Assembly (NCBI RefSeq): GCF_001273835.1 | Contig: NZ_JHEI01000137.1 | Span: 124,001 to 188,000 of the forward strand | Direction of reading: 5' to 3' | Length of the DNA: 64,000 nucleotides | DNA from: Leucobacter celer subsp. astrifaciens | Lineage (GTDB): Bacteria; Actinomycetota; Actinomycetes; Actinomycetales; Microbacteriaceae | Part shown: positions 1-8,997 of the stretch, one piece after another | How positions within the stretch are numbered: position 1 is the first letter of the stretch | How the letters are laid out: each line of letters opens with the position of its first letter | Notes under the pieces: model-generated | What the model saw: only the letters and a program-made list of their open reading frames with translations | Database searches by the model: none | What the model was told of the DNA's origin: nothing | Program-made: the position numbers and the translations under genes

Positions 1-334
1 GGGAGCGCGGGTGGCTGAAGGCGAGCTCGCGATACGCCGAGCAGAGGTCGTGGGCGAGCTGCTGCCATGACGGGTAGTCGTGCGCCGCGATCTCGGGGAG
101 GCGGCTGCGTGCGATGAGCTCGGAGACGATCGCGCGGGTGAGGTCGTCGCGGTTCTTCACGTACGAGTACAGGCTCATCGTGCCGCAGCCGATCTCCTGA
201 GCGAGATGGCGCATCGAGAGGCGCTCCATGCCGTGCCGTTCGATATAGGAGATCGCCGCGTCGGTGATGATCCCGCGCGAGAGCGGCACACTCTGTCGAA
301 GCGGTTGCGAATCGAGGTCTTGACGCGGGCTCAT
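1..334 (-). CDS. TetR family transcriptional regulator, N-terminal part
   Basis: The frame opens at an ATG (complement of 332-334) and runs off the left edge after about 111 codons without a stop. The translation begins MSPRQDLDSQ and then reads as a TetR DNA-binding domain. Residues about 23-66 contain a helix-turn-helix with MRHLAQEIGCGTMSLYSYV and KNRDDL, the usual end of the recognition helix. The ligand-binding C-terminal domain lies outside the window. It is divergent from the amidase gene, and the 64-bp gap holds a palindromic operator. It therefore probably represses the amidase/permease unit and itself. The inducer cannot be told from this part. Confidence 0.85.
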   Translation of the reverse strand, partial: MSPRQDLDSQPLRQSVPLSRGIITDAAISYIERHGMERLSMRHLAQEIGCGTMSLYSYVKNRDDLTRAIVSELIARSRLPEIAAHDYPSWQQLAHDLCSAYRELAFSHPRS

Positions 335-359
335 TCTTGTAGTGTAGTTTTCGTACACT
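320..359 (+). promoter_or_regulatory. Amidase promoter with overlapping TetR operator
   Basis: TTGACG (320-325), 17 bp, then TGTAGT (343-348) make a sigma-70-like promoter facing the amidase. An inverted repeat AGTGTA (341-346) / TACACT (354-359) with a 7-bp centre overlaps the -10 and the likely start point. A repressor bound there would block transcription, and the divergent TetR gene is the obvious candidate. Confidence 0.6.
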
Positions 360-397
360 GTACGGAGGCGCAATGCAGCGCCTTGGAAGGGATACCG

Positions 398-1792
398 ATG
401 ACGACCCCATACCTCACCGCCGCCGAGGCGACCGGACTGTTCGAGCGCCGCGAGCTCTCGCCGGTCGAGCTCCTCGACGACGTCCTCGCCCGCGCCGATG
501 CCGCAGAGCCGACGATCAACGCGTTCACCGAGCAGCTGCGCGACGAGGCCTACGCGGCCGCCCGTGAATCGGAGCAGCGCTTCCTCGAGGGAACGCAGCG
601 CCCTCTCGAGGGGATTCCGCTCGCACTCAAGGACGAGCAGCCCATCGCCGGGCGGCTCCAGCAGGATGGATCGCTGCTCTGCCGCGGCGCCGTCGCGGAG
701 ATCACCCACCCCGTCGTGGAGCGGATCCACGGTGCCGGCGCCGTCGTGCATGCCCGCACGACGACCCCCGAGTTCTGCGCCGCGGCGGTCACCCATACCG
801 CTCTGTGGGGCGTGACGAGGAACCCCCACAACCCCGACTTCTCGCCCGGCGGCTCCTCGGGCGGGTCCGGCGCCGCGCTCGCCGCGGGCACGACGGTGCT
901 CGCGACGGGCTCGGACATCGCCGGCTCGATCCGCATCCCGTCCGCCTACTGCGGCACGGTCGGCTTCAAGCCGCCCTACGCGCGCGTGCCCGGCATCGCG
1001 CCGTTCAACGCCGACACCTACTGCGCCGACGGCCCGATGGGCCGATCCGTCGCCGACGTCGCCGCGCTGCAGAACGTGATCGTCGGTCAGTGGCGCGGCG
1101 ACCAGGCCTCGCTCCGCGACAATCCCGTGCTCGCCCCCGTCGCCGGCAGTCTCACGGGCACCAGGATCGCGCTGAGCCTCACGCTCGGCGCATTCGATCC
1201 GGATCCGATCGTGGTGGCCAACACGCTGGCGTTCGCCGACGCTCTCCGCAGCGCCGGAGCCACGGTCGAGGAGGTGGAGCTGCCCTGGACCTCGGACCAG
1301 ATGTCCGAGCTCCTGTGGGCGCACTTCAACGCCATCATGGGCGCCTCGGTCGAGTCGCTCATCGACGGCGACCCGGAACGGGCCGCCCAGCTCATGCCGT
1401 ACACGCGAGCCTTCGTCGAGCGCGCCGCCGCACCCGCGGTCGGATACGCGGAGGGGCTCCTGGGCGAGAACGCCTTCTTCCTCCCGCTCGGCGAGATCCT
1501 CGATGCCTACGACGCGCTCCTGTGCCCGACGCTCGCGAACACCGGCTTCGCCGCGGACGATCCGTGCACCGACACCCCGGCGATGCTCGACGCGATGATG
1601 ACGATGCCGTTCAACATCGTGGGTCGGGTGCCGGTGCTCTCCGTGCCGTCGGGCCGTGCGTCCAACGGCCTCCCCACCGGAGTGCAGATCGTCGGCCGGC
1701 CCTACGATGACGCGACCGTCTTCCGGATCGGCGCTGCCGCGGAGGCCGAGCTGGCCCTGTGGACCTCTCCGGACTGGTGGCCCTCGCGATGA
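398..1792 (+). CDS. Amidase signature family hydrolase
   Basis: A 464-residue cytoplasmic amidase that hydrolyses a carboxamide to the acid and an amine or ammonia; the substrate is unknown. The amidase-signature triad is visible and spaced as in GatA-like enzymes: Lys78 (in ALKDE), cis-Ser153 (in GGSSGGS) and nucleophile Ser177 (in GSDIAGSIRIPS). The ATG at 398 is preferred over upstream in-frame starts because GGAAGG lies just before it and it follows the promoter/operator. Its stop overlaps the start of the permease by 4 bp (ATGA), so the two are translationally coupled. With the permease and the acyl-CoA ligase it suggests amide uptake, hydrolysis and CoA activation of the acid. It is not GatA of the Glu-tRNA amidotransferase, because no gatB or gatC neighbours are present. 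Confidence 0.9.
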   Translation: MTTPYLTAAEATGLFERRELSPVELLDDVLARADAAEPTINAFTEQLRDEAYAAARESEQRFLEGTQRPLEGIPLALKDEQPIAGRLQQDGSLLCRGAVAEITHPVVERIHGAGAVVHARTTTPEFCAAAVTHTALWGVTRNPHNPDFSPGGSSGGSGAALAAGTTVLATGSDIAGSIRIPSAYCGTVGFKPPYARVPGIAPFNADTYCADGPMGRSVADVAALQNVIVGQWRGDQASLRDNPVLAPVAGSLTGTRIALSLTLGAFDPDPIVVANTLAFADALRSAGATVEEVELPWTSDQMSELLWAHFNAIMGASVESLIDGDPERAAQLMPYTRAFVERAAAPAVGYAEGLLGENAFFLPLGEILDAYDALLCPTLANTGFAADDPCTDTPAMLDAMMTMPFNIVGRVPVLSVPSGRASNGLPTGVQIVGRPYDDATVFRIGAAAEAELALWTSPDWWPSR

Positions 1793-3213
1793 ATCCTCAG
1801 CACGACGCCGGCGCGGTCGCCGGCGCGAACCGCCTCGTCCCGCAGCTCTCCTACTCGGGGCTCGTGATCTTCGGTGTGTCCTACATGGCGCCGGCCATCG
1901 TCATCGCCACATTCGGGGTGATCGCGGTGCTGTCCCAGGGGGCGACCGTGCTCGCCTACGCCGTCGCCACCGTCGCGATGCTGCTCACCGCGCTCAGCTA
2001 CGGCAAGCTCGCCCGGGCCTTCCCCACCTCCGGCTCGATCTACACCTACGCGCGCGGCACGCTCGGCTCGCACGCCGGCTTCCTCGCCGGCTGGGTGATC
2101 CTGCTCGACTACCTGTTCCTGCCGATGGTCGCCTGGCTGATCACGGGGCTGTACATCTCCGTGCAGTTCCCGTTCCTCCCCTCCTGGGGCTGGGGGCTCG
2201 TCATCATCGCCGTCACGACCATCGTGAACATCATCGGGGTGCGCCTCGCCGACCGCCTCAATCGGGTGCTCCTCGTCATCGTGCTCCTCGCCGTCGCGGC
2301 GGCCGTCGTCGGCGGCACGGTGTTCGCCGCGAGCGAGGGCCACGCGGTCGCACCGGCGATCCTCCCCGCGGATCTGGCCCTGCCCGCCGTCGTCGCCGGT
2401 GCCGCGGTAGCCGCTTACTCCTTTCTGGGCTTCGACGCGGTGTCGACCCTCAGCGAGGAGGTGAAGGACGCGAGACGGAACGTGCCCCGCGCCATCGTCG
2501 CGGTCGTCCTCATCGGCGGGGGCATCTTCATCCTCGTCGCCTTCGTGCTGCAGTGGGCCCACCCCGGGTTCGACTTCGCGGCACCGGACACCGCCGGGTT
2601 CGAGATCATGGGTATGATCGGTGGGCCGGTGTTCGCCGGATTCGTCAACGCGGCGATGCTCATCGGAACCATCGCGTCCTGTCTCGCGGTGCAGGCGAGC
2701 GGCAGCAGGCTGCTGTTCGTGATGGGTCGTGACGGCGTGCTGCCGCGCCGGATCTTCGGCCGGCTCTCCGCCCGTTTCCGCACCCCGGTCGTGAGCCTTC
2801 TGATCATCGCGGCGATCGGTGTGGCCGGGCAGCTCTTCACCGTGGGCGATGCGACGTCGCTCATCAACTTCGGCGCGTTCCTCGCGTTCGCGACCGCCAA
2901 CGTCTGCGTGATCGTGCTGTGGATGCGGGCGCCCGAGCGGCCGCGCGCCGGCGGCGGGGTGATCGGGTGGATCCTCGTCCCGATCGCCGGAGTCGTCGTG
3001 GATCTGTTCCTGCTCGCCAACCTCAGCCCGCTCGCGCTCGGCATCGGCAGTGCCTGGGTCGTGCTCGGGCTCGTGGTCCTCGCCGTGCTCACCCGGGGAT
3101 TCCGGAGACCGGTTCCGAGCATCGATCTCGATGCCGCCGCCGCGGACGCCCCGGCCGGCGCGGCATCCGCCGCTGCGGCCGCGGAGCCCGAGTCCCTGGC
3201 TCCGCGCGCCTGA
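1789..3213 (+). CDS. APC superfamily amino acid/polyamine permease
   Basis: A 474-residue integral membrane protein with about 12 hydrophobic segments. It has the APC-family start (SGLVIFGVSYMAPAIVI), SGSIYTYA after TM2, and the conserved FLGFDAVSTLSEE loop of TM6. It is paralogous to the permease at 7525-8934, with the same MAP, YTYA and GFDAVSTL(S/A)EE landmarks. Both resemble PuuP-like amine/amino acid importers more than lysine or GABA permeases. The alanine-rich tail after about residue 440 is unlikely to be structured. The start overlaps the amidase stop by 4 bp, so it probably imports the amidase substrate or a related amine. Specificity cannot be read from the sequence. Confidence 0.88.
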   Translation: MNPQHDAGAVAGANRLVPQLSYSGLVIFGVSYMAPAIVIATFGVIAVLSQGATVLAYAVATVAMLLTALSYGKLARAFPTSGSIYTYARGTLGSHAGFLAGWVILLDYLFLPMVAWLITGLYISVQFPFLPSWGWGLVIIAVTTIVNIIGVRLADRLNRVLLVIVLLAVAAAVVGGTVFAASEGHAVAPAILPADLALPAVVAGAAVAAYSFLGFDAVSTLSEEVKDARRNVPRAIVAVVLIGGGIFILVAFVLQWAHPGFDFAAPDTAGFEIMGMIGGPVFAGFVNAAMLIGTIASCLAVQASGSRLLFVMGRDGVLPRRIFGRLSARFRTPVVSLLIIAAIGVAGQLFTVGDATSLINFGAFLAFATANVCVIVLWMRAPERPRAGGGVIGWILVPIAGVVVDLFLLANLSPLALGIGSAWVVLGLVVLAVLTRGFRRPVPSIDLDAAAADAPAGAASAAAAAEPESLAPRA

Positions 3214-3264
3214 ACCCATTCCCACCGAGGCGGTCGAAGACGACCGCCGGACCAGGAGGTCACC

Positions 3265-4842
3265 ATGTACACCAGCCCGTATGCCGACGTCGAGATCCCG
3301 AACGTCTCCGTCCACGAGTTCCTCTTCGGCTCTCTGCAGCCGGAGGACCTCTCCCTCTCCGCTCTCATCGACTCCGCGACCGGGGCCGAGACGAGCTACG
3401 GCGAGCTCGCCGCCCAGATCGACGCGTTCGCCGGGGCGCTCGCCGCCCGCGGCGCCGGGCTCGGCACGGTCGTCGGGCTGCTCTGCCCGAACGCGCCCGC
3501 CTTCGCCACCGTCTTCCACGGCGTGCTCCGGCTCGGGGCGATCGTGACGACGCTGAACTCGCTCTACACCGCCGGTGAGATCGAGAAGCAGCTCCGCGAC
3601 GCCGAGGCGAACTGGTTGATCACGGTCTCGCCGCTGCTCCCGCAGGCGAAGATCGCGGCGGCGGCGGTCGGAATCCCCGACGAGCGGCTGATCGTGCTCG
3701 ACGGCGCTGAGGGCCACCCCTCCCTCCGAGAACTGCTGTCGGCGGGGGAGCGGCCGCCCGAGGTCTCGTTCGACCCGACGACCCACCTCGCGGTGCTGCC
3801 CTACTCCTCCGGGACGACGGGGGTGCCGAAGGGGGTCATGCTCACGCACCGCAACCTCGTCGCGAACGTGTCGCAGTGCGGGCCCGTCATCGATGTGGAG
3901 CGCGATGATCGCGTGCTCGCGGTGCTGCCGTTCTTCCACATCTACGGCATGACTGTGCTGCTGAACCTGGCGCTGCACGCGCGTGCCGCGCTCGTGACGA
4001 TGCCGAGGTTCGACCTGGTCGCCTTCCTCACCGCGATCCAGGATCATCGCTGCACCTACGTGTTCATCGCGCCGCCGATCGCGGTCGCGCTCGCGAAGCA
4101 CCCCGTGGTCGACGACTTCGACATCTCGAGCGTGCGGACGCTGCTCTCCGGGGCGGCCCCGCTCGACGGCGAGACCGGTGAGGCGGCCTCGCGCCGGATC
4201 AACGCGCGGATGCTGCAGGGGTTCGGGATGACGGAGCTCAGCCCGGTGTCGCACGTCATCCCGCCGCAGCGCACCGATCTGCCGGTGAGCTCGATCGGGG
4301 TTCTGCTGCCGAACCAGGAGGCCAGGCTCGTCGACGTCGCGACCGGCGCGGACGTGGCCGGGGACGAGCAGCCGGGGGAGCTGTGGGTGCGCGGCCCCAA
4401 CGTCATGCTCGGGTATCTCGGCCGTCCGGATGCGACGGCGGAGACGCTCGACGCCGACGGCTTCCTGCACACCGGCGACGTCGCGGTGCATCATGCCGAC
4501 GGCTCGTTCACCGTCGTCGACCGGGTGAAGGAGCTCATCAAGTACAAGGGCTACCAGGTCGCCCCGGCGGAACTCGAAGCGCTGCTGCTCTCGCACCCGA
4601 AGGTCATGGACGTCGCCTGCATCGGTGTGCGGAATGAGGAGGGGGAAGAGGTGCCGAAGGCGTTCGTCGTCGCGGCGCCGGACAGCGAGCTCGGCGCCGA
4701 TGAGGTGATGGCCTTCGTCGCCGAACGGGTCGCCCCCTACAAGAAGGTGCGTCGCGTCGAGTTCGTCGAGACGATCCCGAAGTCGAGCTCGGGCAAGATC
4801 ATGCGCCGGGATCTCCGCGCGCGTGAGGCGGCGGCGGTGTAG
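3265..4842 (+). CDS. AMP-dependent acyl-CoA ligase, 4-coumarate:CoA ligase-like
   Basis: A 525-residue ANL-superfamily enzyme that activates a carboxylic acid as acyl-AMP and then acyl-CoA. The P-loop LPYSSGTTGVPKG, the A4/A5 region LQGFGMTELSP, the hinge TGDVAVHHADGSFTVVDR and the C-terminal catalytic lysine motif PKSSSGKIMRRDLR are all present. Overall layout and length fit 4CL/luciferase-type ligases. The ATG at 3265 follows an AGGAGG-like site (ccaggaggtcacc). It lies 51 bp after the permease, in the same direction, so it is likely the third gene of the amidase unit and could activate the acid released by the amidase. The acyl substrate is not known. Confidence 0.88.
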   Translation: MYTSPYADVEIPNVSVHEFLFGSLQPEDLSLSALIDSATGAETSYGELAAQIDAFAGALAARGAGLGTVVGLLCPNAPAFATVFHGVLRLGAIVTTLNSLYTAGEIEKQLRDAEANWLITVSPLLPQAKIAAAAVGIPDERLIVLDGAEGHPSLRELLSAGERPPEVSFDPTTHLAVLPYSSGTTGVPKGVMLTHRNLVANVSQCGPVIDVERDDRVLAVLPFFHIYGMTVLLNLALHARAALVTMPRFDLVAFLTAIQDHRCTYVFIAPPIAVALAKHPVVDDFDISSVRTLLSGAAPLDGETGEAASRRINARMLQGFGMTELSPVSHVIPPQRTDLPVSSIGVLLPNQEARLVDVATGADVAGDEQPGELWVRGPNVMLGYLGRPDATAETLDADGFLHTGDVAVHHADGSFTVVDRVKELIKYKGYQVAPAELEALLLSHPKVMDVACIGVRNEEGEEVPKAFVVAAPDSELGADEVMAFVAERVAPYKKVRRVEFVETIPKSSSGKIMRRDLRAREAAAV

Positions 4843-4865
4843 CGACGCGGCGAGGGCGCCCCCCC

Positions 4866-5471
4866 TCAGTCCCCTGCGGACAGCGGGGCGCCCGCCTGCT
4901 CGGCGAAGAGCCGGATCGCGCGCTGGGCGTCGGCGACCGTGATGCTGCCGCCGGCCACGATGTGGAGGCCGTAGGCGTCCTCGAGCGCGACGAAGTTCAT
5001 GGCGATGTCCTCGAGCGGTCCGGTGAGCTCGAACTCGCCCGACGCCGATCCCTCTTCGAGGATGTCGCGGTAGAGGGCGAGCTGCTCGCGGTAGAGCCGC
5101 TGCACGAGTTCGTCGTGCAGCGGCGACTTCCCCGCGAGCACGTCGAACTCGTAGAGCAGGCGCATGAGCGCGTCGTCCGGACCCTCCGGGAGGCCTGCGG
5201 TGATCGCGGTCCCGAGCTTCCGCGCTGCGCCCTGCTGCTGCGCCACGAGCGCCGCGCGCTCCTCGCCCACGCGGCGCATGCCGGCCGCGTGCGCTTCGAC
5301 GAGGATCGCCTCGAGATCCTCGTAGTAGTAGAGCAGCGCGCCGCGGGTCACGCCGGCCTGGTTGGCGACGTCGGTGAGCGAGAGGTTGCGCAGGCCGTGC
5401 TCGGCCGCCGCGGCGAGGGCCGCATCGACGACTTCTCTGCGGCGCTGCTTCTGCGTGCTCGGTCGGGCCAT
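4866..5471 (-). CDS. TetR family transcriptional regulator
   Basis: A 201-residue regulator. The N-terminal helix-turn-helix covers residues about 10-55 (LSLTDVANQAGVTRGALLYYY), followed by a BetI-like alpha-helical ligand domain. It is divergent from the amidohydrolase/permease pair. The 203-bp gap contains an AT-rich palindrome over the promoter of that pair, so it most likely represses them and responds to their substrate. It converges with the acyl-CoA ligase, with a 23-bp gap. Confidence 0.88.
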   Translation of the reverse strand: MARPSTQKQRRREVVDAALAAAAEHGLRNLSLTDVANQAGVTRGALLYYYEDLEAILVEAHAAGMRRVGEERAALVAQQQGAARKLGTAITAGLPEGPDDALMRLLYEFDVLAGKSPLHDELVQRLYREQLALYRDILEEGSASGEFELTGPLEDIAMNFVALEDAYGLHIVAGGSITVADAQRAIRLFAEQAGAPLSAGD

Positions 5472-5591
5472 ACGGCCAGTATGCCAGGGCTCCGAGCCGC
5501 CGTGCGCCGCTCGCGTCGGCCCCGCCCGACTCCCACTTCTGCTCTGGGGTGGGAGCGGGCCTCAGGGCGGATCCGCGCGAGAAGCAGTTTC

Positions 5592-5619
5592 TTGACATTT
5601 GAGTTAATTAATTTACTCT
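5592..5619 (+). promoter_or_regulatory. Promoter and palindromic operator of the amidohydrolase gene
   Basis: A consensus TTGACA (5592-5597), 16 bp, then TACTCT (5614-5619). The spacer and -10 are occupied by an imperfect palindrome (5601-5618), GAGTTAATT / AATTTACTC, striking for its A+T content in this GC-rich DNA. The divergent TetR gene at 4866-5471 is the likely binder. Confidence 0.65.
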
Positions 5620-5674
5620 GGAGTGAAAGAACTTGTCCGCGACACGACCGCGGACCCGATCCTCTGGAGCTGAC

Positions 5675-7390
5675 ATGGCCGTCGACACCCTCTTCACCGG
5701 CGGAAGGATCCGCACCTTCGATCCCGAGCAGCCCTGGGCGGAAGCCCTCGGCGTGACCGGCGACCGCATCAGCTACGTCGGTCCCGCCGCAGACGCGCCC
5801 GCCGCCCGCCGCACCGTGCAGCTCGAGGGCCGCCTGCTCACCCCCGGCGTCGCCGACACCCACAATCACCTGCTGCTCGGCTTCGACGACCTCGCCGTGA
5901 GCCTCGACCAGGTGCAGAGCCTCGACGTCGTGCGATCCCGCATCGCCGAGTTCGCGGAGACGCACCCCGAGCTCGATTGGATCTGCGCCGAGAACGCGCT
6001 CTACTCGGTGGTCGAGGGGCGTCGCCCCAACGCGGACGATCTGGTGGGCGTCACCGACAAGCCGGTCTTCATCACCACCTACGACCAGCACTCGGTGTGG
6101 CTCAACCGGCCCGCCCTCGCCCGGCTCGGCATTCTGAACGGCGGCGACATCGCCTGGGGCAACCCCGAGATCGATGCGACGACGGGCGAGCCCACCGGCT
6201 GGGTCACCGACTTCTACACGAGCGCCATGACGATCGACGGCCTCGCCGAGCTGCAGCGCGACATCCCCATGTACTCGCCGGATCGCCGCTACCGCAAGAT
6301 CGTGAACAGCCTCGACATGGCCGCCCGCTTCGGGATCACGACGGTGGTCGAGCCGCAGGTGCCGCTCGCCGAGCTCGACCTCTTCGCCCGCGCCGAGCGC
6401 GAGGGCCGGCTCACCTCGCGCACCATCGCCGCGATCTACCACCCGGTCGGTGCCGACGGGGACTTCCGCACCCGCATCACCGAGGCCATCCGCGAGACCC
6501 CGCAGCACGAGCGCTTCAAGCTCGGCCCCGTCAAGCTCTACGCCGACGACGTGATCGAGCCGCACACCGCGGCGATGCTCGAGGACTACGCCAACCGCCC
6601 GGGTCACCGCGGCCACACGAGCCTCGAGCCGACCGAGTTCACGAAGCTGTTCGTCGAGCTCGACCGCCTGGGCTACCAGGTGCACACGCACGCCACGGGC
6701 GACTGGGGCATCCGCCTCACGCTCGACTCGATCGAGGCTGCCCAGCGTGCCAACGGCCGGGTCGACGCCCGCCACGGCATCGTGCACGTCGAGTGCCTCG
6801 CCCCCGAGGACCTGCCGCGCTTCAACGAGCTCGGTGTCGTCGCGGCCATGCAGCCGCGGCACGCCTCACCCGATCTCGTCGCCGGCACCTGGATGGAGAA
6901 CGTGGGCGAGGCCCGCTGGGACCGTGCGTGGCGCTTCCGCTCGATGATCGACTCGGGCGCGCGCGTCACCTTCTCGAGCGACTGGCAGGTCGGCGAGATG
7001 GATCCGCTCGTGGGCCTGTACAGCGCCATGACCCGCGCCCGCCTCGACGGCCAGGACGCCTGGACCGCGGGGGAGCGGCTCGACCTCGACCGCGCGCTCG
7101 AGGCCTACACCAGGGGCGGGGCCGACGCCTTTCACCACGAGGACGCGCTCGGCACCCTGCGCGTCGGCGCGCTCGCCGACGTGGTCGTCTGGTCGGGAGA
7201 TCTCTACGGCATGGAGCCCGCCGAGATCCTCGAGCAGCGCGCCGAGCTGACCGTGGTCGGCGGTACCGCGATCCACGACGCCCGCGGCGAGCTGGGCGGC
7301 ACGCGGGCCGCCGCGAACGTGCAGGATCCGGCCGGCGCCGGGCAGAGCTGCAGCGAACCCGCGGCCGACCACCACTGCCACAGCCACTGA
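5675..7390 (+). CDS. Amidohydrolase family protein (NfdA/YtcJ type)
   Basis: A 571-residue metal-dependent hydrolase of the amidohydrolase_3 group, which includes N-substituted formamide deformylase and exoenzyme regulatory proteins. Metal-site motifs run in order: DTHNHLL (N-terminal HxH), VKLYADDVIEPHTA (position of the bridging lysine), VHTHATGDWGI, HGIVHVEC and a late FSSDWQVGEMDPL. The ATG at 5675 is preferred; an in-frame TTG 42 bp upstream lies within the promoter leader. The C-terminus ends in an odd Cys/His-rich stretch (QSCSEPAADHHCHSH) that might bind a metal. The promoter is under a TetR palindrome and the next gene is a permease, so substrate import followed by C-N bond cleavage is the likely role. 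Confidence 0.85.
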   Translation: MAVDTLFTGGRIRTFDPEQPWAEALGVTGDRISYVGPAADAPAARRTVQLEGRLLTPGVADTHNHLLLGFDDLAVSLDQVQSLDVVRSRIAEFAETHPELDWICAENALYSVVEGRRPNADDLVGVTDKPVFITTYDQHSVWLNRPALARLGILNGGDIAWGNPEIDATTGEPTGWVTDFYTSAMTIDGLAELQRDIPMYSPDRRYRKIVNSLDMAARFGITTVVEPQVPLAELDLFARAEREGRLTSRTIAAIYHPVGADGDFRTRITEAIRETPQHERFKLGPVKLYADDVIEPHTAAMLEDYANRPGHRGHTSLEPTEFTKLFVELDRLGYQVHTHATGDWGIRLTLDSIEAAQRANGRVDARHGIVHVECLAPEDLPRFNELGVVAAMQPRHASPDLVAGTWMENVGEARWDRAWRFRSMIDSGARVTFSSDWQVGEMDPLVGLYSAMTRARLDGQDAWTAGERLDLDRALEAYTRGGADAFHHEDALGTLRVGALADVVVWSGDLYGMEPAEILEQRAELTVVGGTAIHDARGELGGTRAAANVQDPAGAGQSCSEPAADHHCHSH

Positions 7391-7400
7391 CACAGCCCAC

Positions 7401-7480
7401 GGTTTCGACCCGCTCCGCTCGCTCAACCGGCTATCGTGCGCTCAGCCGGTTGAGCGAGGAACTCGCGACGAGTCGAAACC
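7401..7480. repeat. Palindromic intergenic repeat (GGTTGAGCG family), copy 1
   Basis: Nested inverted repeat: GGTTTCGAC (7401) pairs with GTCGAAACC (7472-7480), and CGCTCAACCGG (7420-7430) pairs with CCGGTTGAGCG (7446-7456). A related element lies at 53574-53693. It sits between the amidohydrolase and the permease and could act as an mRNA hairpin separating their expression. Confidence 0.8.
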
Positions 7481-7524
7481 CGAGCAGCGACATCCTCGAA
7501 CCACAACGAAGTGAAGGAAATCAC

Positions 7525-8934
7525 ATGACCACCCTCCCCTCCCGTTCCGGAGTTGCCGTGGGCGACGATCAGATCGCCCACGCCGTCGCGCACGAGCCGG
7601 GCCGGCTGAAGCGCACGCTGAAGCTGCGCCACCTGGTCTTCATCGGCCTCGCCTACATGGCGCCGATGGCGGTCTTCGACATGTTCGGCATCGTCGCCGA
7701 GGAGACCGACGGCCACGTGCCGCTCGCCTACCTCGTCGTGATGGTCGCGGTGCTGTTCACCGCGTTCAGCTACTCGCGCATGGTGCGGTTCTTCCCGATC
7801 GCGGGATCCGCCTACACCTACGCGAAAGAGGCCATCAACGCGCACCTCGGCTTCCTCGTGGGCTGGGTGGCGACGCTCGACTACCTGCTGCTGCCCATGA
7901 TCAACGCGATCCTGTCGGGGATCTACATGGGGGCGGTGTTCCCCGAGGTGCCGTTCTGGGTGTGGGTGCTGCTCACGGTCGGGATCTGCACGGCGCTCAA
8001 CCTGATCGGCGTGAAGCTGGCGGCGAGCATGAACGTGATCCTCGTCTCGATCCAGCTGGTCGTCGCGGTCGTCTTCGTGGTGCTGACCGTCGTGAACATC
8101 ACCAACGGGGCGAACGGCGCGGAGTTCACGATCGCCCCGTTCATCTCGGGAGACGTGCAGATGGTGTCGATCGCCGCCGGTGCGGCGATCCTCGCGCTGT
8201 CGTTCCTCGGATTCGACGCCGTCTCGACGCTCGCCGAGGAGGCCGAGAAGCCCACGCGCGACATCCCTCGGGCGATCTTCATCATCGTGCTCGTCGCCGG
8301 GGCGTTCTTCATGACCGTCACCTATGTGATGCAGGTGCTGATCCCCGACGTGACGCAGCTGGCCGACATCGTGGGGGCCTCACCCGAGATCGCGAAGTAC
8401 GTCGGCGGGGCCGCCTTCCAGGCGATCTTCGTGGGCGGCTACATGATGGCGGTGCTGGGCTGCGGCATCACGCAGCAGATGAGCGCCGCCCGTCTGCTCT
8501 ACGCGATGGGTCGCGACGGGGCGCTGCCGAAGCGGCTCTTCAGCTGGGTGAACCGCACCGGGGTGCCGGTGGGCAACGTGCTGCTCGTCGCGGTCGTCGC
8601 GCTGACGGCGCTCTTCGTCGATCTCGACCAGGCCGCCTCGATGATCAACTTCGGCGCCTTCATCGCCTTCACCTTCGTGAACCTCTCGGTGATCTTCGTC
8701 TTCTTCCGCTTCCTCAAGCGACGTGGACCGGGCATCTGGCTCAGCTTCGTGGCGGTCCCGGCGATCGGCGTCGCGATCAACGTGTGGCTGTGGTTCAGCC
8801 TCGACAACGTATCGATGATGATCGGCGGGGTGTGGTTCGCGCTCGGGCTGATCTACCTGCTCGTGAAGACCCGCGGATTCCGGGCTCCGGCGCCGGATCT
8901 CACCGGCCCGATCAACATCAGCATGTACGAGTGA
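7525..8934 (+). CDS. APC superfamily amino acid/polyamine permease
   Basis: A 469-residue, about 12-TM permease. It carries the family landmarks FIGLAYMAPMAVFDMFG, GSAYTYAKEAI and FLGFDAVSTLAEE. It is a clear paralogue of the permease at 1789-3213, which also ends in a KTRGFR-type basic loop. The ATG at 7525 follows gaaggaaatcac. Together with the upstream amidohydrolase (135 bp away, separated by a palindromic repeat) it forms a transporter/hydrolase pair. An amine, amino acid or N-acylated derivative is the plausible cargo; the exact one cannot be inferred. Confidence 0.88.
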   Translation: MTTLPSRSGVAVGDDQIAHAVAHEPGRLKRTLKLRHLVFIGLAYMAPMAVFDMFGIVAEETDGHVPLAYLVVMVAVLFTAFSYSRMVRFFPIAGSAYTYAKEAINAHLGFLVGWVATLDYLLLPMINAILSGIYMGAVFPEVPFWVWVLLTVGICTALNLIGVKLAASMNVILVSIQLVVAVVFVVLTVVNITNGANGAEFTIAPFISGDVQMVSIAAGAAILALSFLGFDAVSTLAEEAEKPTRDIPRAIFIIVLVAGAFFMTVTYVMQVLIPDVTQLADIVGASPEIAKYVGGAAFQAIFVGGYMMAVLGCGITQQMSAARLLYAMGRDGALPKRLFSWVNRTGVPVGNVLLVAVVALTALFVDLDQAASMINFGAFIAFTFVNLSVIFVFFRFLKRRGPGIWLSFVAVPAIGVAINVWLWFSLDNVSMMIGGVWFALGLIYLLVKTRGFRAPAPDLTGPINISMYE

Positions 8935-8997
8935 GGTCGTCGGGTCGGTTCATGGCCTAGTCTGGGGGGTGCCCGCGAGTCGGGCGGAGAAGCCGAC

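Noticed and set aside
1702..5598. A 1298-codon open frame on the minus strand opposite the permease and ligase genes
   Set aside because: It is a by-product of GC-rich codon use. The translation is Arg/Glu/His-rich without domains, while the opposite strand encodes clear enzymes.
5977..8934. A 985-codon hydrolase-permease fusion
   Set aside because: The first half is out of frame with the amidohydrolase. The permease begins at ATG 7525 with its own ribosome site.
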